Shown here: positions 6,966 to 14,109 of the stretch, one piece after another | Layout of the letters: each line of letters begins with the position of its first letter | How positions within the stretch are numbered: position 1 is the stretch's first letter | DNA from: DAOPXV01 sp035352535 | Lineage (GTDB): Bacteria > Muiribacteriota > UBA9980 | Reading direction: 5' to 3' | DNA: 17,128 nt | Assembly (NCBI GenBank): GCA_964545075.1 | Contig: CAZJFS010000090.1 | Coordinates: 1-17,128 of the forward strand | The notes under the pieces: model-generated | What the model was told of the DNA's origin: nothing | Database searches by the model: none | What the model saw: the letters and a program-made list of their open reading frames with translations, nothing else | Translations under genes and position numbers: made by a program

Positions 6966-7631
6966 ATGCTCAAAAATATAACAAAAACGGAATATAACGG
7001 AAAAGCTTTCACGATGGTCGAGGTCACGCTCGTCGCGATGATATCGGTCGTTGCTTTTGGCGTCATTTACATGTTCTGGGCGAGGACCCAGGAATATTTC
7101 CTCCAGGGCAATTTTAAATATCTCGTTCAGCACGAAGGGCAGAAGCTCATCGAAAACATCAAGCGCGATCTTCTGCAATCGTGCAAGATCGTCAGAAACG
7201 AAGCTGACATAAAGATCCCGCTTATAAATCAGGTCGGAGACAGCTGGTCGTTCCTTAAGTTCAACAGTGAATTCAAAGGCGGAAGGCCGGTCCCTGAAGA
7301 AATAACTTACGAATTCAAAAAAACCGAGGGTAAAATTTACAGAAGCGTACGGCGCGCTTCATTCACGTCCCTTTCAAAGAATGAAAAAAGCCAGATAGCT
7401 CAAAAAGTTACTGATTTTCAAATAAATCCCTATACACTAAACGGCCTTAAATATTTTCAAATACGCATCAAAATGGGTGTCAGCGCTACTGAAACTCATA
7501 TAAGAAGCGAGGAATTGAACCTGATCACCTCGGTGGAAAGCCGTTTCGACAACAATTACCTCAATCAGAGGGGCTGGAACGACAATAAACAGACTAAAAT
7601 ATACAATATAAACAGCAGCGACGGAAACTAA
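6966..7631 (+). CDS. Type IV pilin-like minor pilin / pseudopilin (PilW/GspJ-like)
   Basis: This 221-residue protein has a second class III signal peptide: leader to A14, then FTMVEVTLVAMISVVAFGVIYM. F15 is +1 and E19 is the +5 glutamate. Like its neighbour it has Ala at -1. The globular part begins QGNFKYLVQHEGQKLIENIKRDL, a layout seen in PilW/GspJ minor pilins, where an early helix is followed by a beta-rich domain with a YEF/IYR-type strand pair (about residues 117-128). It is the second gene of a three-gene unit and its stop overlaps the next ATG (TAATG), indicating translational coupling. Confidence 0.8.
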   Translation: MLKNITKTEYNGKAFTMVEVTLVAMISVVAFGVIYMFWARTQEYFLQGNFKYLVQHEGQKLIENIKRDLLQSCKIVRNEADIKIPLINQVGDSWSFLKFNSEFKGGRPVPEEITYEFKKTEGKIYRSVRRASFTSLSKNEKSQIAQKVTDFQINPYTLNGLKYFQIRIKMGVSATETHIRSEELNLITSVESRFDNNYLNQRGWNDNKQTKIYNINSSDGN

Positions 7632-9193
7632 TGTTATATTCACGAAACTCAATAAAAAACAATAATTTCTTTTTATTTCATATCCTGTTCATCAGCCTGT
7701 CGATATTATCTTCTTTTTCAGGCGCTCAATCAGCTCCGGCGCCAAACGAGATAGCCAGAACGCTCGGCAAATATCAGGCCGTTTTAAAATCTTTTTCAAA
7801 ATATATTCCTGAAAAAGAATATTCTTTTTATAGTTCTATAATACAGACTGGAAAAGCGCGCGAAGTAAAGATCGCGCAAAACACGATAGCTCTCGAAATA
7901 CCACTGATTTCAAACGATTACAGCGCGAGGTTCGCCTATACGAGTCCCGACGCGAAAAAAGTCCTTCAATTCCCCTTTCCCAATGAAACCAACGCCAGAT
8001 TTCTTCTTACGGCCCGCGAATGGAACGATGTAGCATCCACTCCGGCGATAATTCCCGGCGCTTATTTTTCGGCCGCGCCCGAAGATAAAAGCGAGGAAGA
8101 TTTTTTTTACATATTGAGAGAGCGCTACGGCAACCTTTACGAAAAACTTGGAATAATGATAAAAGAGGAAGATCTTAAAGGCTTCGAAATGATAAAATTT
8201 TTCGAAGCGGTCCCGGCCAGGTTCATATTTAAAAAAAAGATAAAATTTAAGGAAAACGATTCGCTTTCGGAAGAGGAGTTCACGGCGCTTAAATCTTTTT
8301 CTTACGCTGCGGCGTATTGCTCCGACTGGTGGCACATAGCCAGCTCGAATTCCTCGGAAATAATATTCGAAAAATACCGCGACGCCATATCCAATAAATC
8401 CTGCTTTGGAATGAATCCGCGCCTGATAGACGCTTTATATCAGGTCCGATCAAAAGACGATCCGGAAATATTTACTTTCTCGAATTATCTTAAGGACCCG
8501 CTGTTCCCGAATGAAAAAATCCCGGCTTCGCTCGAAGGATACGCTTCGCTTCTGGTGCTTCCGGAAGAATACGAGTTTCTCGACCCGAACGACCAGGGCA
8601 GGACGTATCGCATACAGCGCGATAGCGGTTTTTATATGGGTGAAGAATATATCTCGCTTTTTGAAAATTTTGACGGAACGGATGAAATCCTGTTAACCGC
8701 GCTTAACACGCACGGAATAGTCCTCGCCGGAATACCTTTTTACATGAGCGGAACGCCGCTTAATAATTCGGCCAAGGCCGTCGCCATAATAGGCTGCAAA
8801 AAAGAGGGCGGCGCGTTCTTATTCGTTTACAGGGATTTCGAGGATCCGCCTCATGTTTACAGGATCGCCAGAGCCGGACTGTTTCGCGAAGCGTACTGCT
8901 TCCCGCACGAATTTACGGCGAAAGCTAAATATATCGTAAAGAAAAGAAAACTCGTCATAGAAGCTTTCGATAAAAAAGGCGAAAAAATGGATGTCGATGA
9001 AATATCGGCCACATTCCCCGAAGAAGATAAAAAAGTAAAATTTTTAAAAGAAACGACCGGCTTTTACTTTCACCAGGTAAAAAAAGAAGATTTCGCTGGC
9101 GTTGAAAGGGCCACGCTTTTAGCCGAAATAAAAAAAAGATACTTCGTTAAAGGCGATAAAGACGGCGTGGAACTAAAATACGCGATTTATTGA
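7631..9193 (+). CDS. Secreted protein with a degenerate papain-like core, function unknown
   Basis: The 520-residue product has a signal peptide (hydrophobic residues 13-30, likely cleaved near A32). No named family is certain. By eye, residues 194-425 follow the layout of papain (C1A) peptidases: VPARF (194-198) like the mature N-terminus, AYCSDWWHIAS (228-238) like the CGSCWAFS active-site segment, GMNPRLIDALY (260-270), then THGIVLAGI and SAKAVAIIGC (380-389) like the NHAV..VGY segment, and VYRDFED (399-405) where KNSWG would lie. The catalytic Cys, His and Asn would be Trp233, Lys382 and Arg401, so it would be inactive. A beta-rich domain follows (430-520). It starts inside the stop of the second pilin gene, suggesting joint function. 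Confidence 0.6.
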   Translation: MLYSRNSIKNNNFFLFHILFISLSILSSFSGAQSAPAPNEIARTLGKYQAVLKSFSKYIPEKEYSFYSSIIQTGKAREVKIAQNTIALEIPLISNDYSARFAYTSPDAKKVLQFPFPNETNARFLLTAREWNDVASTPAIIPGAYFSAAPEDKSEEDFFYILRERYGNLYEKLGIMIKEEDLKGFEMIKFFEAVPARFIFKKKIKFKENDSLSEEEFTALKSFSYAAAYCSDWWHIASSNSSEIIFEKYRDAISNKSCFGMNPRLIDALYQVRSKDDPEIFTFSNYLKDPLFPNEKIPASLEGYASLLVLPEEYEFLDPNDQGRTYRIQRDSGFYMGEEYISLFENFDGTDEILLTALNTHGIVLAGIPFYMSGTPLNNSAKAVAIIGCKKEGGAFLFVYRDFEDPPHVYRIARAGLFREAYCFPHEFTAKAKYIVKKRKLVIEAFDKKGEKMDVDEISATFPEEDKKVKFLKETTGFYFHQVKKEDFAGVERATLLAEIKKRYFVKGDKDGVELKYAIY

Positions 9194-9213
9194 GGAATAT
9201 ACGCGCCTTTAAT

Positions 9214-9248
9214 GACGCCGGCCGCGCTTAAACTTCGGGGCCGCCGTC
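9214..9248. other. GC-rich imperfect hairpin after the pilin operon
   Basis: GACGCCGGCC (9214-9223) pairs with GGCCGCCGTC (9239-9248) at nine of ten positions. No T-run follows directly, so it is a weak terminator candidate for the pilin operon, or a Rho-dependent or processing structure. Confidence 0.35.
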
Positions 9249-9330
9249 GCGATTTTGCCGAGACCACAAAGAAATCGCTTCAAGTCACCCGCCGATAAAG
9301 CCGCCGGTCATATATGCCCTACACTAAAGC

Positions 9331-9360
9331 TTGAAAAAAAAAGCCTATATATGTTATAAT
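9331..9360 (+). promoter_or_regulatory. Sigma70 promoter of the TPR protein gene
   Basis: TTGAAA (9331-9336) and a perfect TATAAT (9355-9360) are separated by 18 bases. Transcription would begin near 9367, leaving a leader of about 50 bases before the ATG at 9417. GGAGG (9406-9410) lies six bases before that ATG. Confidence 0.75.
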
Positions 9361-9416
9361 GTCTCTTGAAATTTTTCGTTTGAATTCTAAAATATGTCTT
9401 TAGATGGAGGTTTCTG

Positions 9417-9998
9417 ATGAACGGAAATATGGTTCGAAAATTAACGCTGCTGGCGCTTTTATTCTGTATATCGACATTTTGCGGATGCGGATGCGGTGTA
9501 GGGCGATACATATCGAAGGCGCATACCCTGTATAATAAAGAGTCGAAGGACGCCCCCGCGGCCATAGAACAACTCAATATCGCGCTTAAAAAGGAACCGA
9601 AAAACATCGAGGCGCTTATGTTTATGGCCAAAATACAATCGGAGACCAAAAATTACGACGCGGCCATAGAAGCGTATGATAAAATACTGGCGCTTGTTCC
9701 CACCGACATCAAAACGCACATGGATGAGGCTAAAACCTTTAAGGAAAAAGGCGATTTCGATAAGGCTATTGAGCATTTTAAAAAAGTCATGGAGATAAAT
9801 CCTGGCGGAAAGCTCGCAAAGGAAGCGGAAAAACTGATACCCGAATGCGAGAGCGGAAAATTGGCCGGAGGTAACGCTTCTCAACAGACCTCGGACCCGA
9901 AGCAAAACGGATCCAAACTGGGCGCCGCCGCCACGTCGCCTAACGATAAAAACAAGGGCGAACAGAAGCCGAAAAAAGCGAAAGCGATAGATTTTTAA
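9417..9998 (+). CDS. TPR protein with lipoprotein-like signal peptide
   Basis: The 193-residue protein starts with a basic hydrophobic signal (RKLTLLALLFCISTF) that ends in an unusual C22-G-C24-G-C26 run. The lipobox is a poor match (F-C-G-C24), so lipid attachment is likely but not certain. Residues about 30-135 form three TPR-like helix pairs, with AAIEQLNIALKKEPKNIEAL, YDAAIEAYDKILALVPTDIK and FDKAIEHFKKVMEINPGG as the clearest units. TPRs mediate protein contacts, often in envelope assembly. The tail (145-193) is Lys/Ser/Gln-rich and probably disordered. It has its own strong promoter and SD and sits upstream of cysS. Confidence 0.8.
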   Translation: MNGNMVRKLTLLALLFCISTFCGCGCGVGRYISKAHTLYNKESKDAPAAIEQLNIALKKEPKNIEALMFMAKIQSETKNYDAAIEAYDKILALVPTDIKTHMDEAKTFKEKGDFDKAIEHFKKVMEINPGGKLAKEAEKLIPECESGKLAGGNASQQTSDPKQNGSKLGAAATSPNDKNKGEQKPKKAKAIDF

Positions 9999-10086
9999 AT
10001 ATTATACGGACGGACTGGAATATCCTCGCGACGGATAACGCCAAAAATCAAGCCAAAATAAAGTTACTGAAAGGAAAACATCACTC

Positions 10087-11565
10087 ATGCCTATAAAGTT
10101 ATACGACACGCTGACCGCGAAAACGGTCGAATTCGTTCCGCAAAAGGAAAAAGAAATCAAAATGTACGTCTGCGGCGTCACGGTATATGACGAATGCCAT
10201 CTGGGACACGCCCGGGCCGCGATATGCTTTGACGTCATCAGAAAATATTTCGAATATTCGGGATACGACGTTAAAATGGTCGTTAATTTCACCGACGTCG
10301 ACGACAAGATAATCAACCGCGCGAAACTCGAAAAGAAGGACGCTCTGGAGATTTCATCGAAATATATCGATAAATATTTCATCGACATGGACAGGCTTCA
10401 TATAAAACGCGCCACGTATTATCCGAAGGCCACCGAACACATAAGCCATATAATCGAATTCGTACAGTGCCTCATCGAAAAAGGCGCGGCGTATGTCGTC
10501 GATGGCGACGTATATTTCGAAGTGTCGAAATTCAAGGAATACGGAAAGCTCTCGAAAAGAAACTTCGAGGAAATGTTATCTGGCGCGAGGATCGCCGTGG
10601 ACACGCGCCTTAGAAATCCCCAGGATTTCTGCCTCTGGAAAGCCGCCAAGCCCGGCGAAATTAAATGGAAAAGCCCCTGGTCCGAAGGCAGGCCGGGATG
10701 GCATATCGAATGCTCCGCGATGGGAACGCACTATCTCGGCGATACTTTTGATATTCACGGCGGCGGGCTCGATCTGATATTTCCGCACCATGAAAATGAA
10801 ATAGCCCAGTCCGAAGCGAAAAGCGGAAAGCAATTCGTGAAATACTGGATGCATAACGGCCTCGTGAACGTCGATTCGGAAAAAATGAGCAAGTCGCTCG
10901 GCAACTTTTTCACGATATCCTCCCTGCTCGAAAAATTCTCGCCCTTCGTCATCCGCTACTTCATTCTTTCGAACCAGTATAGAAGCCCTATAAACTATAC
11001 TCTCGAAAAGATGCAGGAACTCGAAAAGAGTCTCGCGACCATCGTTAAATTCATGAAAAAGCTGAAAACAACGGGCGAAGGGGCGACCGTTGACGTTTCA
11101 AAAGCGGGGGACCTGAAAACTCTTGTTCCGGGCGAAATCATAGCAGAAACGGAAAATTTTGAAAAAAAACTGCGCGAATACATGGACGATGATTTCAACA
11201 CGGCCGGCGCGATCGGGACCGTATTTCACTACATTCCGATATTAAATAAATTAATGGCGAAGGAATTCCCTGAAAAAAAGAGCGCCGCGTCTTATATATA
11301 TCAAAAATTTATGATATATCTCGGCGACAAACTGCTTTCAATCGTCGACGAAGAATTCATATCGAAAAACGACGCAGAAGATCAGTCGGTCGAAGGGCTT
11401 TCAGAAAAACTTATCGAGCTTTTAATAAAGATCCGCGCTGAACTTAAAGCCGAAAAAAATTACAAGACGGCCGATGCGGTTAGAAACGGCCTTAAAGAGA
11501 TAGGGGTAGCGCTCGAGGACGCCAAGACCGGAACGACGAGCTACCACATCGAAAGGAAATCATAA
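10087..11565 (+). CDS. cysS: Cysteinyl-tRNA synthetase
   Basis: This enzyme charges tRNA-Cys with cysteine using ATP; it is a class I synthetase acting in the cytoplasm. At 492 residues the length is usual. The HIGH-type motif is H38-L-G-H41 and the KMSKS motif is at 266-270. The four zinc ligands typical of CysRS are in place: C29, C209 (in GWHIECSAM), H234 and E238 (in FPHHENE). The conserved CGVTVYD and HGGGLDLIFPHHENE segments confirm the family over its close relative MshC. GAAAGGA about ten bases upstream fits the ATG. The stop is two bases before the rlmB start, so the two genes are probably one operon. Confidence 0.98.
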   Translation: MPIKLYDTLTAKTVEFVPQKEKEIKMYVCGVTVYDECHLGHARAAICFDVIRKYFEYSGYDVKMVVNFTDVDDKIINRAKLEKKDALEISSKYIDKYFIDMDRLHIKRATYYPKATEHISHIIEFVQCLIEKGAAYVVDGDVYFEVSKFKEYGKLSKRNFEEMLSGARIAVDTRLRNPQDFCLWKAAKPGEIKWKSPWSEGRPGWHIECSAMGTHYLGDTFDIHGGGLDLIFPHHENEIAQSEAKSGKQFVKYWMHNGLVNVDSEKMSKSLGNFFTISSLLEKFSPFVIRYFILSNQYRSPINYTLEKMQELEKSLATIVKFMKKLKTTGEGATVDVSKAGDLKTLVPGEIIAETENFEKKLREYMDDDFNTAGAIGTVFHYIPILNKLMAKEFPEKKSAASYIYQKFMIYLGDKLLSIVDEEFISKNDAEDQSVEGLSEKLIELLIKIRAELKAEKNYKTADAVRNGLKEIGVALEDAKTGTTSYHIERKS

Positions 11566-11566
11566 C

Positions 11567-12310
11567 TTGGAATACGTTTACGGAAAAAACACCGTCATCG
11601 AGCTCATAAGAAGCGGTTACGAAATTAGCGAGATCCTGCTCGAAAACAGCCCGGCGAAAAAACCGTTTTATAAAGAGCTGCTGGCGAAACTGCGCGAATC
11701 GAAAAGGGAAACTAAGGTGGGCTACCACACCCGCGAAAAGCTTTCGAACCTCACCGGAACGTCCGAACACCAGGGCGTTCTGGCCGCTATTGAATACTTC
11801 AAAAAAACGAGCCTCCAGGAATTCATAAAATCGGTGAAGGATCGCAAGAACATCTTCATATTCGTGCTCGACTGCATCCATGACCCTCACAATATGGGAG
11901 CTATAATAAGATCGTCATACGCCATGGGCGTCGCCGGCTGCGTCGTATTCGACAAGCGTTCGGCAAAGATAAATTCGACGGTCGCTAAAACTTCGTCCGG
12001 CGCTGTTTTTCACATGAACATGATCCATTCCGAAGGCATATTCGACGCCATCGCGAAGCTTAAGGAAGCCGGTTTCACGGTCCTCGGATGCGAAATGGAA
12101 ACGGCGAACAATATCTTCGACGAAAAATTCAGCGAAGGAAAATTCGCCGTCATACTCGGCAACGAAGGCGAAGGCCTTACCGGAAAGAGCGCGGCCAAGA
12201 TCGACCGCCTTATAAAAATTCCCATGAGCGTCCCGTTCGATTCGCTCAACGTCTCGGTCACGGCCGGCATCATCGCTTACGAATACGCGAGGCAGAACCA
12301 TCAGAAATAA
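11567..12310 (+). CDS. rlmB: SpoU/TrmH-family RNA 2'-O-methyltransferase (RlmB-like)
   Basis: This protein transfers a methyl group from S-adenosylmethionine to a ribose 2'-OH, most likely G2251 of 23S rRNA as for RlmB. The 247-residue product has an N-terminal L30e-like substrate-binding domain (about 1-75, opening YVYGKNTVIE), then the knotted SPOUT domain. Its three motifs are intact: DCIHDPHNMGAIIRSS (102-117, with N109 and R115), ILGNEGEGL (196-204) and IPMSVPFDSLNVSVTAG (218-234). The start is TTG, one base after the cysS stop codon, with AAAGGA about ten bases upstream. cysS followed by rlmB is a common bacterial pairing. Other TrmH-type targets cannot be fully excluded. Confidence 0.93.
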   Translation: MEYVYGKNTVIELIRSGYEISEILLENSPAKKPFYKELLAKLRESKRETKVGYHTREKLSNLTGTSEHQGVLAAIEYFKKTSLQEFIKSVKDRKNIFIFVLDCIHDPHNMGAIIRSSYAMGVAGCVVFDKRSAKINSTVAKTSSGAVFHMNMIHSEGIFDAIAKLKEAGFTVLGCEMETANNIFDEKFSEGKFAVILGNEGEGLTGKSAAKIDRLIKIPMSVPFDSLNVSVTAGIIAYEYARQNHQK

Positions 12311-12324
12311 GTAGCCGCGCCATT

Positions 12325-13245
12325 ATGACAAATAAAGACATCGCAATAATAAAAATAGATTCGTTGCATAAAAGGTTCAATAACGCCCGCGAGGCTCTTT
12401 CGGGCGTTGATCTTTTATTCGAGGCCGGTTCCGTATTAGGGCTCATCGGAAAGAACGGAGCCGGCAAGACCACTCTCATAAAAACTATCATGGGATTTTT
12501 AAATCCGACCTCCGGCAGCGTATCGGTCCTCGGAAAAGCGCCGTCCGAAATTTCCGGCAGCGTCGGATATGTGCCGGACAAGCCTGAATTTCACCTGCTT
12601 TTCACCGGAAGGGAATATCTTTACCATCTGTCGCGGATATCAGGAAAAAATGACGGAGACGCCAAAGCTAAAACCGCCGGACTGCTTGAGCTCACTGATA
12701 TGTCGCATAACGCCGATAAGACCATGAATAAATATTCACGCGGCATGCTCCAGCGCATCGGCATCGCCCAGGCCATGATAACCGATCCGGAAATAGTCAT
12801 AATGGACGAGCCTTTTTCAAATCTGGACCCGGCGGGCCAGGCCGAACTGTGCGATATGATAATCAAGCTTAAAACGGCCGGAAAAAGCCTTATAGTCAGT
12901 TCGCACGATCTTTCGAACGCCGAAAAAGTCTGCACTCACATAGCTTTGATGGACGCCGGAAAGGTCCCGGTGTACGGCCCGATGAGAGAACTTCTGAGCG
13001 AGCGCGGAAAATATTATATCGACATTTCCGGTTTCACGGCGGACAGGCATGAGAGATTGTTTTCAGGGCATAAGATAGAGCCGGCAGGCGAAGGCCGCTA
13101 CATCCTGGCCGAAATGGAAAAAGGCGAGAAAGAAGCGCTTCTGAACAAGCTTTTAGGCGCGGGAATAACGATAAACGAATTCGGCCCCGCGAAGAGATCG
13201 CTCGACGAATTTTACGGCGCGCATCTGAAAATGAATACTAAATAA
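12325..13245 (+). CDS. ABC transporter ATP-binding protein (ABC-2 exporter type)
   Basis: This ATPase subunit powers the adjacent membrane permease. In the 306-residue product Walker A GKNGAGKT is at 42-49, the signature YSRGMLQR at 137-144, Walker B IVIMDEP at 157-163 with catalytic E162, and the switch histidine H194 in SSHDLS. The motif order and a C-terminal accessory domain (about 225-306) match the CcmA/NatA-like group that pairs with ABC-2 permeases. The start is the ATG 14 bases after rlmB; the open frame continues upstream into rlmB in another frame but has no family match there. No clear SD is seen. The substrate is unknown. Confidence 0.93.
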   Translation: MTNKDIAIIKIDSLHKRFNNAREALSGVDLLFEAGSVLGLIGKNGAGKTTLIKTIMGFLNPTSGSVSVLGKAPSEISGSVGYVPDKPEFHLLFTGREYLYHLSRISGKNDGDAKAKTAGLLELTDMSHNADKTMNKYSRGMLQRIGIAQAMITDPEIVIMDEPFSNLDPAGQAELCDMIIKLKTAGKSLIVSSHDLSNAEKVCTHIALMDAGKVPVYGPMRELLSERGKYYIDISGFTADRHERLFSGHKIEPAGEGRYILAEMEKGEKEALLNKLLGAGITINEFGPAKRSLDEFYGAHLKMNTK

Positions 13246-13352
13246 ATTAGATACATAAAAGAAACGACGCCAAAACGCTTTCATAGCATATAAAAAAATC
13301 GAATCACGAAAAAAAATTTTTTTCAATTTAATTTAATTTACAAGGCAATTTA

Positions 13353-14042
13353 ATGAATTCATACAGGCTCGCGCTATTCACGTTAATCGAATATATCCGC
13401 TCGACGGGGCTTTATTTTGAAGCTCTCATCGCCGGCATGGTCGTGTTCTTCCTTGAGTATATGTACTGGCTCAGAACGCCAGAGGAAGTATATATGTGGC
13501 TTGGAATATTCGCTTGCGCGTCAGGGTTTTTCACGACGCTGAGGCTTGCCGCGCGCGACGCCGGACCGAGAATTTACGAGCTCATCACGAAAAATATCAC
13601 GAGAAGGGAATATTTGAGCGGAAAAATACTTGCGGCGATTATTCTCGACTGCATTTTCCTGCTTGCTTTATTCATTCCATGTTATTTTCTGACGACGACC
13701 GGAAAGGTTTATTCGTTACCTGAAGCGTCTTTTCGGCTCATCCCCATATTTTTGATACTTTCAATGACTGTCGCGATAACGGCGTTCTTCTCGAAGATCG
13801 TGACCGGAAGCCAGAACGCTATCGCCGCGTGCGTCACTTTGCTTCTGTTCTCGTTGGCCCAGCCCGACGGCGCGTTCAATTACATCGCCCCGCCGGTGAG
13901 GTTCCTCATCAAAATGGCGACGGGCACGTTCGGCGCATTCGAAGCTTATCACGCGGTTCTCGCCCTTATCACTACCGCCCTTTTCTACGCCGCCGCAGTC
14001 TCATGCTTCAAAAAACGCGAATTGAACTACGATACGCAGTAA
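13353..14042 (+). CDS. ABC-2 type transporter permease
   Basis: This 229-residue membrane protein has six predicted helices (about 19-41, 47-66, 92-113, 127-147, 153-172 and 197-216). The loop after helix 2 reads LITKNITRREYLSGKI, typical of ABC-2 permeases, where a conserved R-x-x-x-L-x-G-K stretch leads into helix 3. With the ATPase gene 107 bases upstream it forms a half or full exporter. The gap holds AT-rich sequence and a weak AAGG SD; it could hold a promoter, but none is convincing. The substrate could be a lipid, polysaccharide, drug or peptide. The propeller gene begins 67 bases downstream. Confidence 0.85.
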   Translation: MNSYRLALFTLIEYIRSTGLYFEALIAGMVVFFLEYMYWLRTPEEVYMWLGIFACASGFFTTLRLAARDAGPRIYELITKNITRREYLSGKILAAIILDCIFLLALFIPCYFLTTTGKVYSLPEASFRLIPIFLILSMTVAITAFFSKIVTGSQNAIAACVTLLLFSLAQPDGAFNYIAPPVRFLIKMATGTFGAFEAYHAVLALITTALFYAAAVSCFKKRELNYDTQ

Positions 14043-14109
14043 AAACAACATGAAATCAATATGCTTCAGTTTAAAGCCCGAGGCGGTTAGCGCCTTAAAG
14101 GAAGTTTTT

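Noticed and set aside
12088..12324. N-terminal extension of the ABC ATPase into rlmB
   Set aside because: The extra 79 residues overlap the conserved catalytic part of rlmB in another frame and have an Arg-rich composition unlike ABC proteins.
13304..13336. A-run followed by T-run palindrome and repeated TTTAA units before the permease gene
   Set aside because: It pairs only A and T, forms no stable hairpin, and looks like ordinary AT-rich spacer.
14050..14109. Earlier ATG for the propeller protein at 14050
   Set aside because: It would put 20 residues before the signal peptide; ATG 14110 has an SD and a basic n-region directly after it.
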